Shown here piece by piece: positions 42,639 to 51,313 of a DNA stretch of 64,000 bases. Made by a program: the position numbers and the translations under genes. The stretch is from the NCBI GenBank assembly GCA_050486225.1, contig JBJHCV010000003.1, forward strand, positions 248,001 to 312,000, read 5' to 3'. The first letter of the stretch is position 1. Every line of letters starts with the position of its first letter. The DNA is from JBBDIX01 sp050486225 (GTDB lineage: Bacteria > Actinomycetota > Nitriliruptoria > Nitriliruptorales > Nitriliruptoraceae). The notes under the pieces are model-generated. The model saw only the letters and a list, made by a program, of their open reading frames with translations. It did no database searches and had not been told where the DNA came from.

Positions 42639-43904
42639 GTGCCACACGAACTGACGACGCTGCCGTCCGGCGTGACCGTCGTCACCGAGGCGATGCCCTC
42701 GGTGCGGTCGGTCTCGCTGGGGCTGTGGATCGCGGTCGGATCGCGTGACGAGGAGCCCGGACAGGCAGGGTGCTCACACTTCCTGGAGCATCTCCTGTTC
42801 AAGGGCACCTCGCGTCGCAGTGCGCGCGACATCGCCGAGGCGCTCGACGCCGTCGGCGGTGAGATGAACGCGTTCACCGCCAAGGAGCACACGTGCTTCC
42901 ACGCGCGTGTGCTCGACACCGACCTGCCGCTGGCGTTCGACGTGCTCGCCGACATGGTCGTCGATGCCCGCAACGACCCTGACGACGTCGAGGCCGAGCG
43001 GCAGGTGGTGCTGTCGGAGATCGACATCCACCACGACACGCCCGACGACCTCGTGCACTCGGAGTTCGCCGAGGCCGTGCTGGTGGGCCACCCGCTCGCC
43101 GCAGAGACCCTGGGCACCGTCGAGTCGGTGACGGCTCTGACCCGCGACACGATCCACGACTTCTACCTCGAGCACTATCGACCCGGGAACCTGGTCGTCG
43201 CTGCCGCGGGCAACGTGTCTCACGAGCAGGTCGTGCGACTCGCCGACGAACACCTGGGTGACCTCGGTCGTCCCGGGCGCAGCCGTCACGATCGCACGGT
43301 GCCCGAACGATTCGGCGAGCACGAGGTGCGGCTCCGGCAGCGTCCCACCGAGCAGGCCCACATCGTGCTCGGAACGCCCGGACTGCCCCAGTTCGACGAC
43401 GACCGGTGGCCGATGCGGGTACTCGACGTCCTGCTGGGCGGCGGCATGTCGTCGCGCCTCTTCCAGGAGATCCGGGAGCGACGGGGCCTGGCCTACACCA
43501 CCTACAGCTACGCCGCCTCGTACTCGGACGCCGGTCTGTTCGGCACCTACGTGGGCACCGCACCCGGGCGGGTCGAGGAGGTCCTGGCGCTGTTGCGTCA
43601 CGAGATCGACCGGGTCGTCGACGACGTCACGGTCAGCGAGGTGGACCGTGCCAGGGGTGCCCTGAAGGGCCAGACGGTGCTGTCGCTCGAGGACTCGATG
43701 TCGCGGATGGCCCGCATCGGTCGTCAGGTGAGTGCCGGTCACTCCGTCGTGACCGTCGACGAGGCCCTGGAGGCGGTCGCCGGGGTCGACGTGGACGCGG
43801 TCCGCCGCGTCGGAGGGCTGCTGCTCGGCCGTCCCCGCGACCTCGCCATCGTCGGTCCGTTCGCGCCCGAGGACCGAGACCGCTTCACTGCCACGGTGCA
43901 CTGA
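42639..43904 (+). CDS. M16 family zinc peptidase (pitrilysin-like)
   Basis: A 421-residue M16B peptidase with the inverted zinc motif HFLEHLLFKG (HxxEH) near residue 47, the downstream glutamate region, and the R/Y substrate-binding block RERRGLAYTTYSYAASYSD in the second half-domain. Such genes directly follow pnp in actinobacteria. The substrate is unknown. GTG start 3 nt after the pnp stop. Confidence 0.93.
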   Translation: MPHELTTLPSGVTVVTEAMPSVRSVSLGLWIAVGSRDEEPGQAGCSHFLEHLLFKGTSRRSARDIAEALDAVGGEMNAFTAKEHTCFHARVLDTDLPLAFDVLADMVVDARNDPDDVEAERQVVLSEIDIHHDTPDDLVHSEFAEAVLVGHPLAAETLGTVESVTALTRDTIHDFYLEHYRPGNLVVAAAGNVSHEQVVRLADEHLGDLGRPGRSRHDRTVPERFGEHEVRLRQRPTEQAHIVLGTPGLPQFDDDRWPMRVLDVLLGGGMSSRLFQEIRERRGLAYTTYSYAASYSDAGLFGTYVGTAPGRVEEVLALLRHEIDRVVDDVTVSEVDRARGALKGQTVLSLEDSMSRMARIGRQVSAGHSVVTVDEALEAVAGVDVDAVRRVGGLLLGRPRDLAIVGPFAPEDRDRFTATVH

Positions 43905-43942
43905 CCGCTGCAGGGCGGTACCCGTCGGAGAGGGGCGAGAGC

Positions 43943-44737
43943 GTGACCACCAGGGTGGGGGTCGTCGGCGCGACCGGTCGCATGGGTGCCGAGGTCTGCC
44001 GCGCGGTCGACGCGGCGGAGGACCTCGATCTCGTCGCGGCAGTCGGGCGCTCGGATGCCGGCCGGCCGCTCTCCGAACTCGTGGGTGCCGGCGCCGGACT
44101 CACCGTCGCCGACGGGCTCGACGCGCTGGTCGACGCGGGGGTCGACGTCGCCGTTGAACTGACGGGGCCCGACGCGGGGGGTGAGAACCTGAGGGGACTG
44201 CTCGAACGCGGCATCCACGCCGTGGTCGGCACCTCTGGGATCAGCGCCTCGGATCTCGAACGTGCGACGGCGTTGGCCGCCCGTGGGCCGGCGCGTGCCC
44301 TGGTCGCTCCGAACTTCGCGATCGGTGCCGTGCTCATGATGCAGTTCGCGGCACGAGCCTCGCGTCACCTGCCGGACGTGGAGATCGTCGAACTCCACCA
44401 CGACCGCAAGCGTGACGCCCCGTCGGGCACGGCCCTGCGCACGGCCGACCTCGTGGCCGACGCGCGGGGTGCCGTGGGTGCTCCGGTCGCCGGTGACGAG
44501 GCGCATCCCGGGGCGCGGGGAACGACCCACCGGGACGTGCCGATCCACAGTGTCCGTCTGCCGGGACTCGTCGCCCACCAGGTCGTCCTGCTGGGTGGGA
44601 CCGGCCAGACCCTGTCGATCCGACACGACTCGATCGATCGCTCGTCGTTCATGCCGGGGGTGCTGCTCGCCTGTCGGCGCGTCGCGAGCCTCGACGGCCT
44701 GGTGGTCGGCCTCGAACACGTGCTGGACCTCGACTGA
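43943..44737 (+). CDS. dapB: 4-hydroxy-tetrahydrodipicolinate reductase
   Basis: DapB of 264 residues, in the DAP/lysine pathway using NAD(P)H. The Rossmann motif VGVVGATGRMG and the substrate motif HHDRKRDAPSGTA are intact. GTG 43943 follows AGAGGGGCGAGA. dapA, the preceding pathway step, is 6.6 kb downstream. Confidence 0.95.
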   Translation: MTTRVGVVGATGRMGAEVCRAVDAAEDLDLVAAVGRSDAGRPLSELVGAGAGLTVADGLDALVDAGVDVAVELTGPDAGGENLRGLLERGIHAVVGTSGISASDLERATALAARGPARALVAPNFAIGAVLMMQFAARASRHLPDVEIVELHHDRKRDAPSGTALRTADLVADARGAVGAPVAGDEAHPGARGTTHRDVPIHSVRLPGLVAHQVVLLGGTGQTLSIRHDSIDRSSFMPGVLLACRRVASLDGLVVGLEHVLDLD

Positions 44738-44759
44738 CCGCTGCGACCTGAGGTGTGTG

Positions 44760-46409
44760 GTGACCGACGAAGACCGCTACGCGGAGGCGCTGCGACGCTT
44801 CTCCGGCGACCTGCGCATGGCGCGCCAGGTCTTCGACTCGATGGTGCAGCGTGAGGTCGCGGTCCAGCCGATCCACTGGCAGCTGTTCCTCCGGGCGCAC
44901 CTGGACGGACGAGACGTCGCAGGGGCCCGAACGGTCCTGAACCAGATGGTCGAGTCCGGGGTCGAACCACCGGCTGAGATCCGATGGGAACTCGCCCTGG
45001 CCGCCGGCCGTGCGGGACAGACTGCCGAGGCCCTCGCCCTGCTCGAGGCACTGCACGCGGATGGCCTGCAGCCCCCGGAGCGGTACGCACCGGCCGTGCT
45101 GTCGATCTACGTGGCGTCCGGCCGGTTCCCCGCGGCGCGCGCCGTGCTGCGCACCATGGTCGCCACTGGTCAGGCGCCCAGTGCCGAGGAGGCCGAACGG
45201 CTGCTCGAGGACTGCCTGTCCCGACGCGCCATTCGCGACACGCTCATGGTGGTCGACCTGCTCGCCAGGGTCGGACGGACGCCGGACGATCGTCGCATCG
45301 TGGAGCTGGTCGGGATGATGGCGCGGGCCGGCCACCCCCAGCGCGCCGTCGAACTCGTCGGACAGCTCGAAGCGCACGGCATCGAGGTCCCGGCAGCCGC
45401 CCACGAGGAACTGCTGTCGGCGCACGCGCGGGCCGGCGACGCGGCGGCCGCTGGCGAGTCACTCGCGCGCCTGCGCGCCGCGGGTGGCGTGCCGTCGAGC
45501 TTCCACCACAACGCGATGCTGCAGGCACATCTGGCCGCCGACGACCTCGACGGGGCCTGGGACGCGGCGCTGCACCTCGTCGCGGACGGACGCATCCCAT
45601 CGGGGGAGAACCTCGAGTCGCTGATGGACCGCAGCCTCGGCGGCGGGAGACTGCTGGCGGCGAGCGGCGTCGTCGACTGGATGATGATCCTCGGCGTTCC
45701 GGTGCCCGCCGCGAAGGCCGCAGCGGTCCTGTCGGGTCACCTGCGGGCTGGACAGCTCGACACCGTGGTGGCGCTGCTCGACGAGATGCAGGCGCACGGG
45801 GTCCCGGTGGACCGGCGGGTCGCACGCGAACTCGTCGAGCGCCTCGCGCAGGCCGGGAGGCTCGACGACGCGGCCACCCTGCTCGAACGATTCCGTGCCA
45901 CCCGGGTCCTCACGCAGGGACAGCACTTCACCCCGGTGATCGCCGGACTCGTGTCGGCGAAGCGAGTCGGGGACGCGGTCGCGCTCCTCGACCGCATGCT
46001 GGCCGAGAAGGTGGCACCGACCACGGTCGACGCGTCACGCCTCGTCGCGGCCCTCGCGCGCGCCGGGGACCTCACGGCGGCGACTGCACTGCTCGACCGT
46101 GTCGCCGACGCCGGGATCGCCGTCGACGAGCCCACCCACCGCGAACTCCTGTGGGAACACGCCAAGAAGGGCGCGCCCGACCCGGCCCGTCACGTCTACG
46201 ACCGGATGGTCGCCATGGGCATCACCCCGGACGAGCGGCACACCAAGGCCCTCGAGTGGGCCTCGGGTTCGGTCCGGCGACGGCTCGAGGGAGACGAGCA
46301 CCTTCCGGCAGCGGCGCCCGGCGGTGCCCACCCGCCCGAGGCGTCCGGTCAGTCGGCGGACGATCCGGTCGTCGACGACCTGCCCGATGGTTCGGACGAG
46401 ACCAGCTGA
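44760..46409 (+). CDS. Bacterial PPR-like repeat protein: 13 tandem 35-residue helical repeats
   Basis: A 549-residue protein, almost all repeats. Thirteen full units of exactly 35 residues run from residue 37 to 491, with partial units before and after. Each is a helix pair with A20 in 11 of 13, G31 in 11 of 13, a hydrophobic residue at 27, and P34/D35-like ends (GVEPP, GRTPD, GITPD). This is the PPR pattern, not TPR (34 residues, A27, P32). Positions 5/35 fit the plant PPR code only in repeats 7 (N,S) and 12 (S,D). A hydrophilic acidic tail follows. No signal peptide or membrane segment is seen. GTG 44760 has GAGG 6 nt upstream; GTG 44757 is possible. It follows dapB by 22 nt. PPR proteins are mostly eukaryotic RNA-binding proteins; function here is unknown. 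Confidence 0.85.
   Translation: MTDEDRYAEALRRFSGDLRMARQVFDSMVQREVAVQPIHWQLFLRAHLDGRDVAGARTVLNQMVESGVEPPAEIRWELALAAGRAGQTAEALALLEALHADGLQPPERYAPAVLSIYVASGRFPAARAVLRTMVATGQAPSAEEAERLLEDCLSRRAIRDTLMVVDLLARVGRTPDDRRIVELVGMMARAGHPQRAVELVGQLEAHGIEVPAAAHEELLSAHARAGDAAAAGESLARLRAAGGVPSSFHHNAMLQAHLAADDLDGAWDAALHLVADGRIPSGENLESLMDRSLGGGRLLAASGVVDWMMILGVPVPAAKAAAVLSGHLRAGQLDTVVALLDEMQAHGVPVDRRVARELVERLAQAGRLDDAATLLERFRATRVLTQGQHFTPVIAGLVSAKRVGDAVALLDRMLAEKVAPTTVDASRLVAALARAGDLTAATALLDRVADAGIAVDEPTHRELLWEHAKKGAPDPARHVYDRMVAMGITPDERHTKALEWASGSVRRRLEGDEHLPAAAPGGAHPPEASGQSADDPVVDDLPDGSDETS
44868..46232 (+). repeat. Coding repeats: 13 x 105 nt encoding PPR-like units
   Basis: The segment is exactly 13 times 105 nt, each unit coding for 35 residues. 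DNA identity between units is low, so the array is old and maintained at the protein level rather than a recent tandem duplication. Units start at 44868 + 105n. Confidence 0.8.
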
Positions 46410-48277
46410 GTACGGGCGAGGTCCGCGTACACCCCGGCAGCCGCCATGAGGTCCGCGTGCCGTCCGCGTTCGACGATCCGACCGTCCTGCAGGACCACGA
46501 TGACGTCGGCGTCCACGACCGTGGACAGCCGGTGGGCGATCACCAGACTGGTGCGTCCCCGGAGCGCTTCGCCCAGGGCGGCCTGCACGAGTCTCTCGGA
46601 CTCCGTGTCCAGGTGCGCGGTGGCCTCGTCGAGGATCACGATCGCAGGATCCTTGAGCAGGACCCGAGCGATGGAGAGCCGCTGCTTCTCGCCGCCCGAC
46701 ATCCGGTAGCCGCGTTCGCCGACGACGGTGTCGTAGCCGTCCGGCAGGCGTTCGATGACGTGGTGGATGCGTGCGGCGGTCGCCGCGTCCACGAGGTCCT
46801 CGTCGGACGCCGCAGGGCGTGCGTAGCGCAGGTTCGCGGCGATCGAGTCGTGGAACAGGTGGGCGTCCTGACTGACCACGCCGATCGCCGCGCGCAGCGA
46901 GTCGAGGGTCAGGTCGCGCACGTCCACGTCGTCGACGAGCACGCGACCCTCGGTCACGTCGTAGAGCCGGGGCAGCAGTGACGACAGGGTCGACTTGCCT
47001 GCCCCGGACGGTCCGACCACGGCCACCATCGTGCCGGGAGGGACGTCGAGGTCGACGTCACGAAGGATCCAGTCCGAGGCCTCGGTGCCGTGCTCGGTTC
47101 GGGGACCCTCCAGGGATGCGAGCGACGTGCCGTCGGCGGCCGGGTAGCGGAACGACACGTGGTCGAAACGGATGTGCCCCTTCGGGGTGACCAGTTCTGC
47201 GGCGTCGGGACGTTCACGGATCGAGTGGGGCAGGTCGAGCACCTCGAAGACGCGTTCGAAGCTGACGAGCGCGGTCATCAGGTCCACGCGAGCGTTGGAC
47301 AGCTGCGCGAGCGGTCCGTACAGCTGCGTGACGTACATCGCCAGCGCCACGATCGTTCCCACCCCGAGGGTCGGATCGGTGATGTGCAGGTGGCCCCCGA
47401 CCAGGTAGACGAGGGCGGTCGCCGAGGCACCGACGAACCCGAGGGTGGCGAACAGCGCCCGCCCGTGGATCGCGGTGCGCACGCCGAGGTCGGCGACCTG
47501 AGACGCCCGGTCGTGGAACACGTCGACCTCGCGGTCGATCCGACCGAAGAGCTTCACGAGCAGCGCACCGGCGACGTGGAACCGTTCCGTCATGACGGTG
47601 TTCATCTCTGCGTTGAGTTCCATGGACCGGCGTGAGAGGCGCTGCAGCCGTCGGCCGACGATCCGTGCCGGGATGACGAACCCGGGCAGCAGGACCATCG
47701 CGAGCAGGGTCACCCGCCACTCGAGGATCATCATCGCGACGAGGGTGACCGTCACCCCGATGAGGTTGTCGACGATCCCTCCCAGCGTGCCGGTCAGGGC
47801 ACGCTGGGCACCGATCACGTCGTTGTTCAGGCGGGTGATCAGTGAGCCGGTCTGGGTGCGCGTGAAGAACGCGATCGGCATGGCCTGCACGTGCCGGTAG
47901 AGCATCGTGCGCAGGTCGAGGATGAGCCCCTCGCCGATCGAGGAGGACAGGAACCGTTCGGTCATGGACAGGGCGGCGACGGCCAGTGCGACCACGAGCA
48001 TGGCGCCGAACAGCAGCCACAGCAGGCCCCGGTCACCGCCGAGGATCGCGTCGTCGAGGGCGAGCCGCGCGAGCTGGGGTGGCGTGGCCGCGACCGCCGC
48101 GCCCGCGACGATCACGAGCAGGAACCCCACGAGGCGTCGCCGGTACGGCCGCGCCAGACCCCACGCCCGTCGGATGACCGCGCGGTCGAAGCGGCGCTGG
48201 GCCATCTCCCGTGCGTCCCCGAGGGGTCGGAAGGGCATGCCGCCGCCCCCACGTATCCCCGTTCCACCCCCGCGCAT
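46349..48277 (-). CDS. ABC transporter, fused permease-ATPase (MsbA/MDR type)
   Basis: A 642-residue half-transporter: six membrane helices in the first 330 residues, then the ATPase with Walker A GPSGAGKST, signature MSGGEKQRLS (usual LSGGQ), Walker B VILDEATAHLD and H-loop IAHRLST. It is an exporter; substrate unknown. ATG 48277 has GGAGGATCG directly upstream; the first 25 residues are glycine-rich. The 3' end overlaps the PPR-like gene by 61 nt, antisense. Confidence 0.92.
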   Translation of the reverse strand: MRGGGTGIRGGGGMPFRPLGDAREMAQRRFDRAVIRRAWGLARPYRRRLVGFLLVIVAGAAVAATPPQLARLALDDAILGGDRGLLWLLFGAMLVVALAVAALSMTERFLSSSIGEGLILDLRTMLYRHVQAMPIAFFTRTQTGSLITRLNNDVIGAQRALTGTLGGIVDNLIGVTVTLVAMMILEWRVTLLAMVLLPGFVIPARIVGRRLQRLSRRSMELNAEMNTVMTERFHVAGALLVKLFGRIDREVDVFHDRASQVADLGVRTAIHGRALFATLGFVGASATALVYLVGGHLHITDPTLGVGTIVALAMYVTQLYGPLAQLSNARVDLMTALVSFERVFEVLDLPHSIRERPDAAELVTPKGHIRFDHVSFRYPAADGTSLASLEGPRTEHGTEASDWILRDVDLDVPPGTMVAVVGPSGAGKSTLSSLLPRLYDVTEGRVLVDDVDVRDLTLDSLRAAIGVVSQDAHLFHDSIAANLRYARPAASDEDLVDAATAARIHHVIERLPDGYDTVVGERGYRMSGGEKQRLSIARVLLKDPAIVILDEATAHLDTESERLVQAALGEALRGRTSLVIAHRLSTVVDADVIVVLQDGRIVERGRHADLMAAAGVYADLARTQLVSSEPSGRSSTTGSSAD

Positions 48278-48452
48278 CGATCCTCCGCACGTCGTGTGGC
48301 GCGTGCCGCGGACCGACACGGCGCGCCGATAGGCTCGCTCGACCAGGCGACATCGTACGACCGCGCACCGGGACCATCTCCACGGAGCACGTGTCGCCAC
48401 GGCAGACGGGGACCCGGCTGCCCACCGCGTCGCAGTCCGACACGAGGCGAAC

Positions 48453-50051
48453 GTGACCGACCGGCACCTCGACGACGACGAACGGGCGCTCCTCGCCCGG
48501 CACCTGACCGACGTCGACGGTGACGTGTTCGCCCTGACCGACCTGCCCGAGGTCGTCAAGGGCGCCCTGTTCGCCCGCTACTCGCGCTACGGCGGTTCCC
48601 TGCGGGACCTGTTCCTCGACGAGTTCGCCGCCGACGTCGGATCGGACGACCCGACGGGCCGGGCGGAGGGCCTCTACCAGCGGGTGTTCAACGAGTACGG
48701 CGACGACTCGGTCGCGCAGCTCGGGGGTGCCCACGTCGCGCTGGAGGACGTGTCGAACCTGGCGACCAAGCGCATCGAGTGGGGTCGCCTCGCCGCGTAC
48801 CTGGAACAGTCGACGCGCTACATCGCCTACGACATGCGCCCCGGTGGGCGCTATCGGTACCACCGCGACGCCGACGTGATGGCTGGCCCGCACGCCGAGG
48901 CCTACGAGCGCGAACTCGACGCGATCTTCGACCTGTACGCGGGGCTCGTGCCCGACGTGCTCGCCTGGGTCCGCGCTCGATGGCCGCGCGACGACGACAC
49001 CTCGCGGTTCGTCCACGACAGCACCACGAAGGCCAAGGCGCTGGACCTGTTGCGTGGGATGCTTCCCGCCGCGACGTGCTCGAACGTCGGCATGTTCGCC
49101 TCGGGGCAGTCCTACGAACAGCTGCTGCTGCGTCTGCGTGCCGACGACCTCGCCGAGTCCCGCCGGATCGCCGACGACCTGCTGCGTGAGCTGCGCCGCG
49201 TGATCCCGTCGTTCCTGACGCGGGTGGACCGTCCCGATCGAGGGGGCGTGTGGGCGGACTACCTCGCGGCCACCCGGCGGGCGACGCGCGAACTCGCCGA
49301 CCGGTTCGTCGACGCGGCGCCGGCACCCGCTGCACCCGTGACCCTGACCGACTTCGCACCGCGCGACCCCGTCGACGCGGAGGTCTCGCTCGTGGTCGGG
49401 GCCCTGTACCCGCACGCGACCGTGTCCGAGCAGCAGCTCGACGAGATGGTGCGCACGTGGACGGCCGAACGACGCGCCGAGGTGCTGCGGGCCTACGTGG
49501 GGGAGCGCGCCAACCGTCGGCATCGCCCGGGACGCGCGTTCGAGCGGGTCTGGTACCGCTTCGACGTGCTTGGCGACTACGGGGGGTTCCGCGACCTCCA
49601 GCGCCACCGGATGCTCACCATCGACTGGCAGGAGCTCACGCCGGCCCATGGCTACGAGGTTCCGACAGACCTGCAGGAGGCCGGCTTCTCGGATCGTTGG
49701 CGCGAGGCGCTCGAACGATCCGCGGCCCTGTACGAACTGCTGGTGCGGGACCATCCGGTCCAGGCACAGTACGCCGTGTGCTTCGCCTACCGTGTCCGGT
49801 ACGTCATGCAGTTCAACGCCCGCGCGGCGATGCAGATGCTCGAACTGCGTTCCACGCCGCAGGGCCACCCTCAGTACCGGCGCATCGTGCAGGAGATGCA
49901 TCGGCAGATCGCCGAGGTGGCCGGCCATCGGGCAGTCGCGGATGCGATGGTCCACGTGGACCACGGGGCCGCGGAGCTCGAGCGACTCGAGTCGGAGCGT
50001 GCGGCGGAACGTCGCCGCGACGCCGCCCGGACCAAGGAGGCAGGTCGGTGA
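48453..50051 (+). CDS. thyX: Double-length FAD-dependent thymidylate synthase (tandem ThyX)
   Basis: A 532-residue protein, about twice ThyX length, at the thyX locus before dapA. Two ThyX-like halves are visible. Copy 1 (about 20-265) has EYGDDSVAQLGGAHV and EQSTRY (118-123) but W-G-R where the RHR motif belongs. Copy 2 (about 290-520) has RHR at 384-386 but E at the serine position and HGYE for the RY. Both keep the later dUMP-region block (ASGQSYEQLLLRL and QFNARAAMQMLELR). ThyX makes dTMP with FAD and NADPH. Together the halves could form one complete site. GTG 48453. Confidence 0.82.
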   Translation: MTDRHLDDDERALLARHLTDVDGDVFALTDLPEVVKGALFARYSRYGGSLRDLFLDEFAADVGSDDPTGRAEGLYQRVFNEYGDDSVAQLGGAHVALEDVSNLATKRIEWGRLAAYLEQSTRYIAYDMRPGGRYRYHRDADVMAGPHAEAYERELDAIFDLYAGLVPDVLAWVRARWPRDDDTSRFVHDSTTKAKALDLLRGMLPAATCSNVGMFASGQSYEQLLLRLRADDLAESRRIADDLLRELRRVIPSFLTRVDRPDRGGVWADYLAATRRATRELADRFVDAAPAPAAPVTLTDFAPRDPVDAEVSLVVGALYPHATVSEQQLDEMVRTWTAERRAEVLRAYVGERANRRHRPGRAFERVWYRFDVLGDYGGFRDLQRHRMLTIDWQELTPAHGYEVPTDLQEAGFSDRWREALERSAALYELLVRDHPVQAQYAVCFAYRVRYVMQFNARAAMQMLELRSTPQGHPQYRRIVQEMHRQIAEVAGHRAVADAMVHVDHGAAELERLESERAAERRRDAARTKEAGR

Positions 50052-50425
50052 ACGGACACGTGCGATCCGTGCTGGTGGGGCTCGGCGCCGGGCTGGTGAC
50101 CCTGCTCCTGCTCGATCTCGCCCGTATCCTCGAGGCAGCGAACGCACGCGACGGGGACACGAGCATCTGGTGGTCGATCGCCTGCCACGTGGCCGTCGGC
50201 GTCGTGATCGCCGTGCTGTGCTCCGTGGGCGTCCGCGATCGGCTGATGGTGGCGGTCGCCGCGGGCGTGGTGCTGCTGTTCCTGCTGCCTGCGCTGCCAG
50301 TCAGGGTCGCCGACTGGGTCCCCTCGCTCCCGTTGGTGCCGGTCGACGACGTGCAGCGTGTCGTCGCCATGGTGGCGTTCGCCGCGTTCGCCGCGACGGG
50401 GGCTCGCGGGGGGAGACGCCGCTGA
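50048..50425 (+). CDS. Hypothetical small integral membrane protein
   Basis: A 125-residue protein with four predicted membrane segments (LVGLGAGLVTLLLLDLA, IACHVAVGVVIAVLCSVG, MVAVAAGVVLLFLLPAL, VVAMVAFAAFAA). AAGGAGG lies 9 nt upstream of GTG 50048, and the start overlaps the thyX stop (GTGA), so translation is probably coupled to thyX. The family is not recognised. Confidence 0.75.
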   Translation: MNGHVRSVLVGLGAGLVTLLLLDLARILEAANARDGDTSIWWSIACHVAVGVVIAVLCSVGVRDRLMVAVAAGVVLLFLLPALPVRVADWVPSLPLVPVDDVQRVVAMVAFAAFAATGARGGRRR

Positions 50426-50464
50426 GGCCCGTACGCCGTCGTCACGGGTACGGGCGACGCGTGG

Positions 50465-51214
50465 TCAGCGCACGGTGACGTCCACGCGGTCGGCCACGAA
50501 CGGTGCGAGCGGGGTTCCGTCGCCGCGGGTGAACTCGACGGCGATCCGGCGCGTTCCCGCATCGAGGGTCACGGGGAACGTGACCTCGTCGCACGGGGCC
50601 GCCACGGTGCACCCCTCCCACGACACGTCGACGCGACGGTCGTCGACGAACACCGTCAGTGACCCGGCCTCCTCCGGGTCGCCACCGAGTTCCGTGAGTT
50701 CGGAGCGCAACGGACCGATGCTGCCTCCGTCGACGCGCACGACCACCTCGGTGGGACCCGCGTCGAGCATCGCGCCGTCGCGGGGTGCCACGATGGCGAT
50801 GGTCGCGTCGTCCGACAGGGGGAGCAGTTCCGCCGGGGGGTGCAGGGCGATGGTCAACGGCCCGTGCAGGCCGACGCCCCCGACGAGGGTGAGCGCGAGG
50901 AAGCCGGCGAACAGCGGGGAGGTGAGCGTGATCTCCAGGGGAGTCCACGCGGACACGAGCAGCGTCACCAGCGCCACGACCGCCACCGGCAGTCCCCAGC
51001 CGATGCCGTCGGAGATCCACTCGTGCCCGATGACCCCGACGGCTCCGAGCGACACCGCGACGGCGACGATGGCGACCAGGTCCGCCGGCCCGTCGAGCGT
51101 GAGGACCCCTGCGGCGGCCAGCACGACGGCCACCGCCAGCACCACGGCGACGACCACGACGGCGGCCTGCCACGTGGAGCCGGGGCCCGCATGTGCGAGC
51201 AGGATCGTGGGCAC
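50465..51214 (-). CDS. Hypothetical membrane protein with extracytoplasmic Ig-like domain
   Basis: GTG 51214, preceded by GGGAG at 6 nt, gives 249 residues. Four membrane segments occupy residues 10-115. The second half is hydrophilic and beta-rich, with a Cys pair (CTVAAPC) and a pattern like bacterial Ig or CopC-type folds (IVAPRDGAMLDAGPTEVVVRVDG). Divergent from dapA. Function unknown. Confidence 0.72.
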   Translation of the reverse strand: MPTILLAHAGPGSTWQAAVVVVAVVLAVAVVLAAAGVLTLDGPADLVAIVAVAVSLGAVGVIGHEWISDGIGWGLPVAVVALVTLLVSAWTPLEITLTSPLFAGFLALTLVGGVGLHGPLTIALHPPAELLPLSDDATIAIVAPRDGAMLDAGPTEVVVRVDGGSIGPLRSELTELGGDPEEAGSLTVFVDDRRVDVSWEGCTVAAPCDEVTFPVTLDAGTRRIAVEFTRGDGTPLAPFVADRVDVTVR

Positions 51215-51313
51215 GGACGTCTCCCTCGGCCAGTGGACGGTGCCACCACCACTAGGATAGGACCGCACCACACGTCCCCCGCGTCCCCACACAGACCGAC
51301 CAGGCGAGTACCC

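Noticed and set aside
39924..42647. Antisense open frame of about 900 codons over pnp
   Set aside because: It mirrors the third-position GC bias of pnp, has V/T/A/H repeats over the pnp tail and no recognisable domain; pnp itself is fully conserved.
44760..46409. Reading the repeat protein as a TPR protein
   Set aside because: The repeat period is exactly 35, not 34, and the G31/P34/D35 pattern and position 27 do not fit TPR; still worth formal testing.
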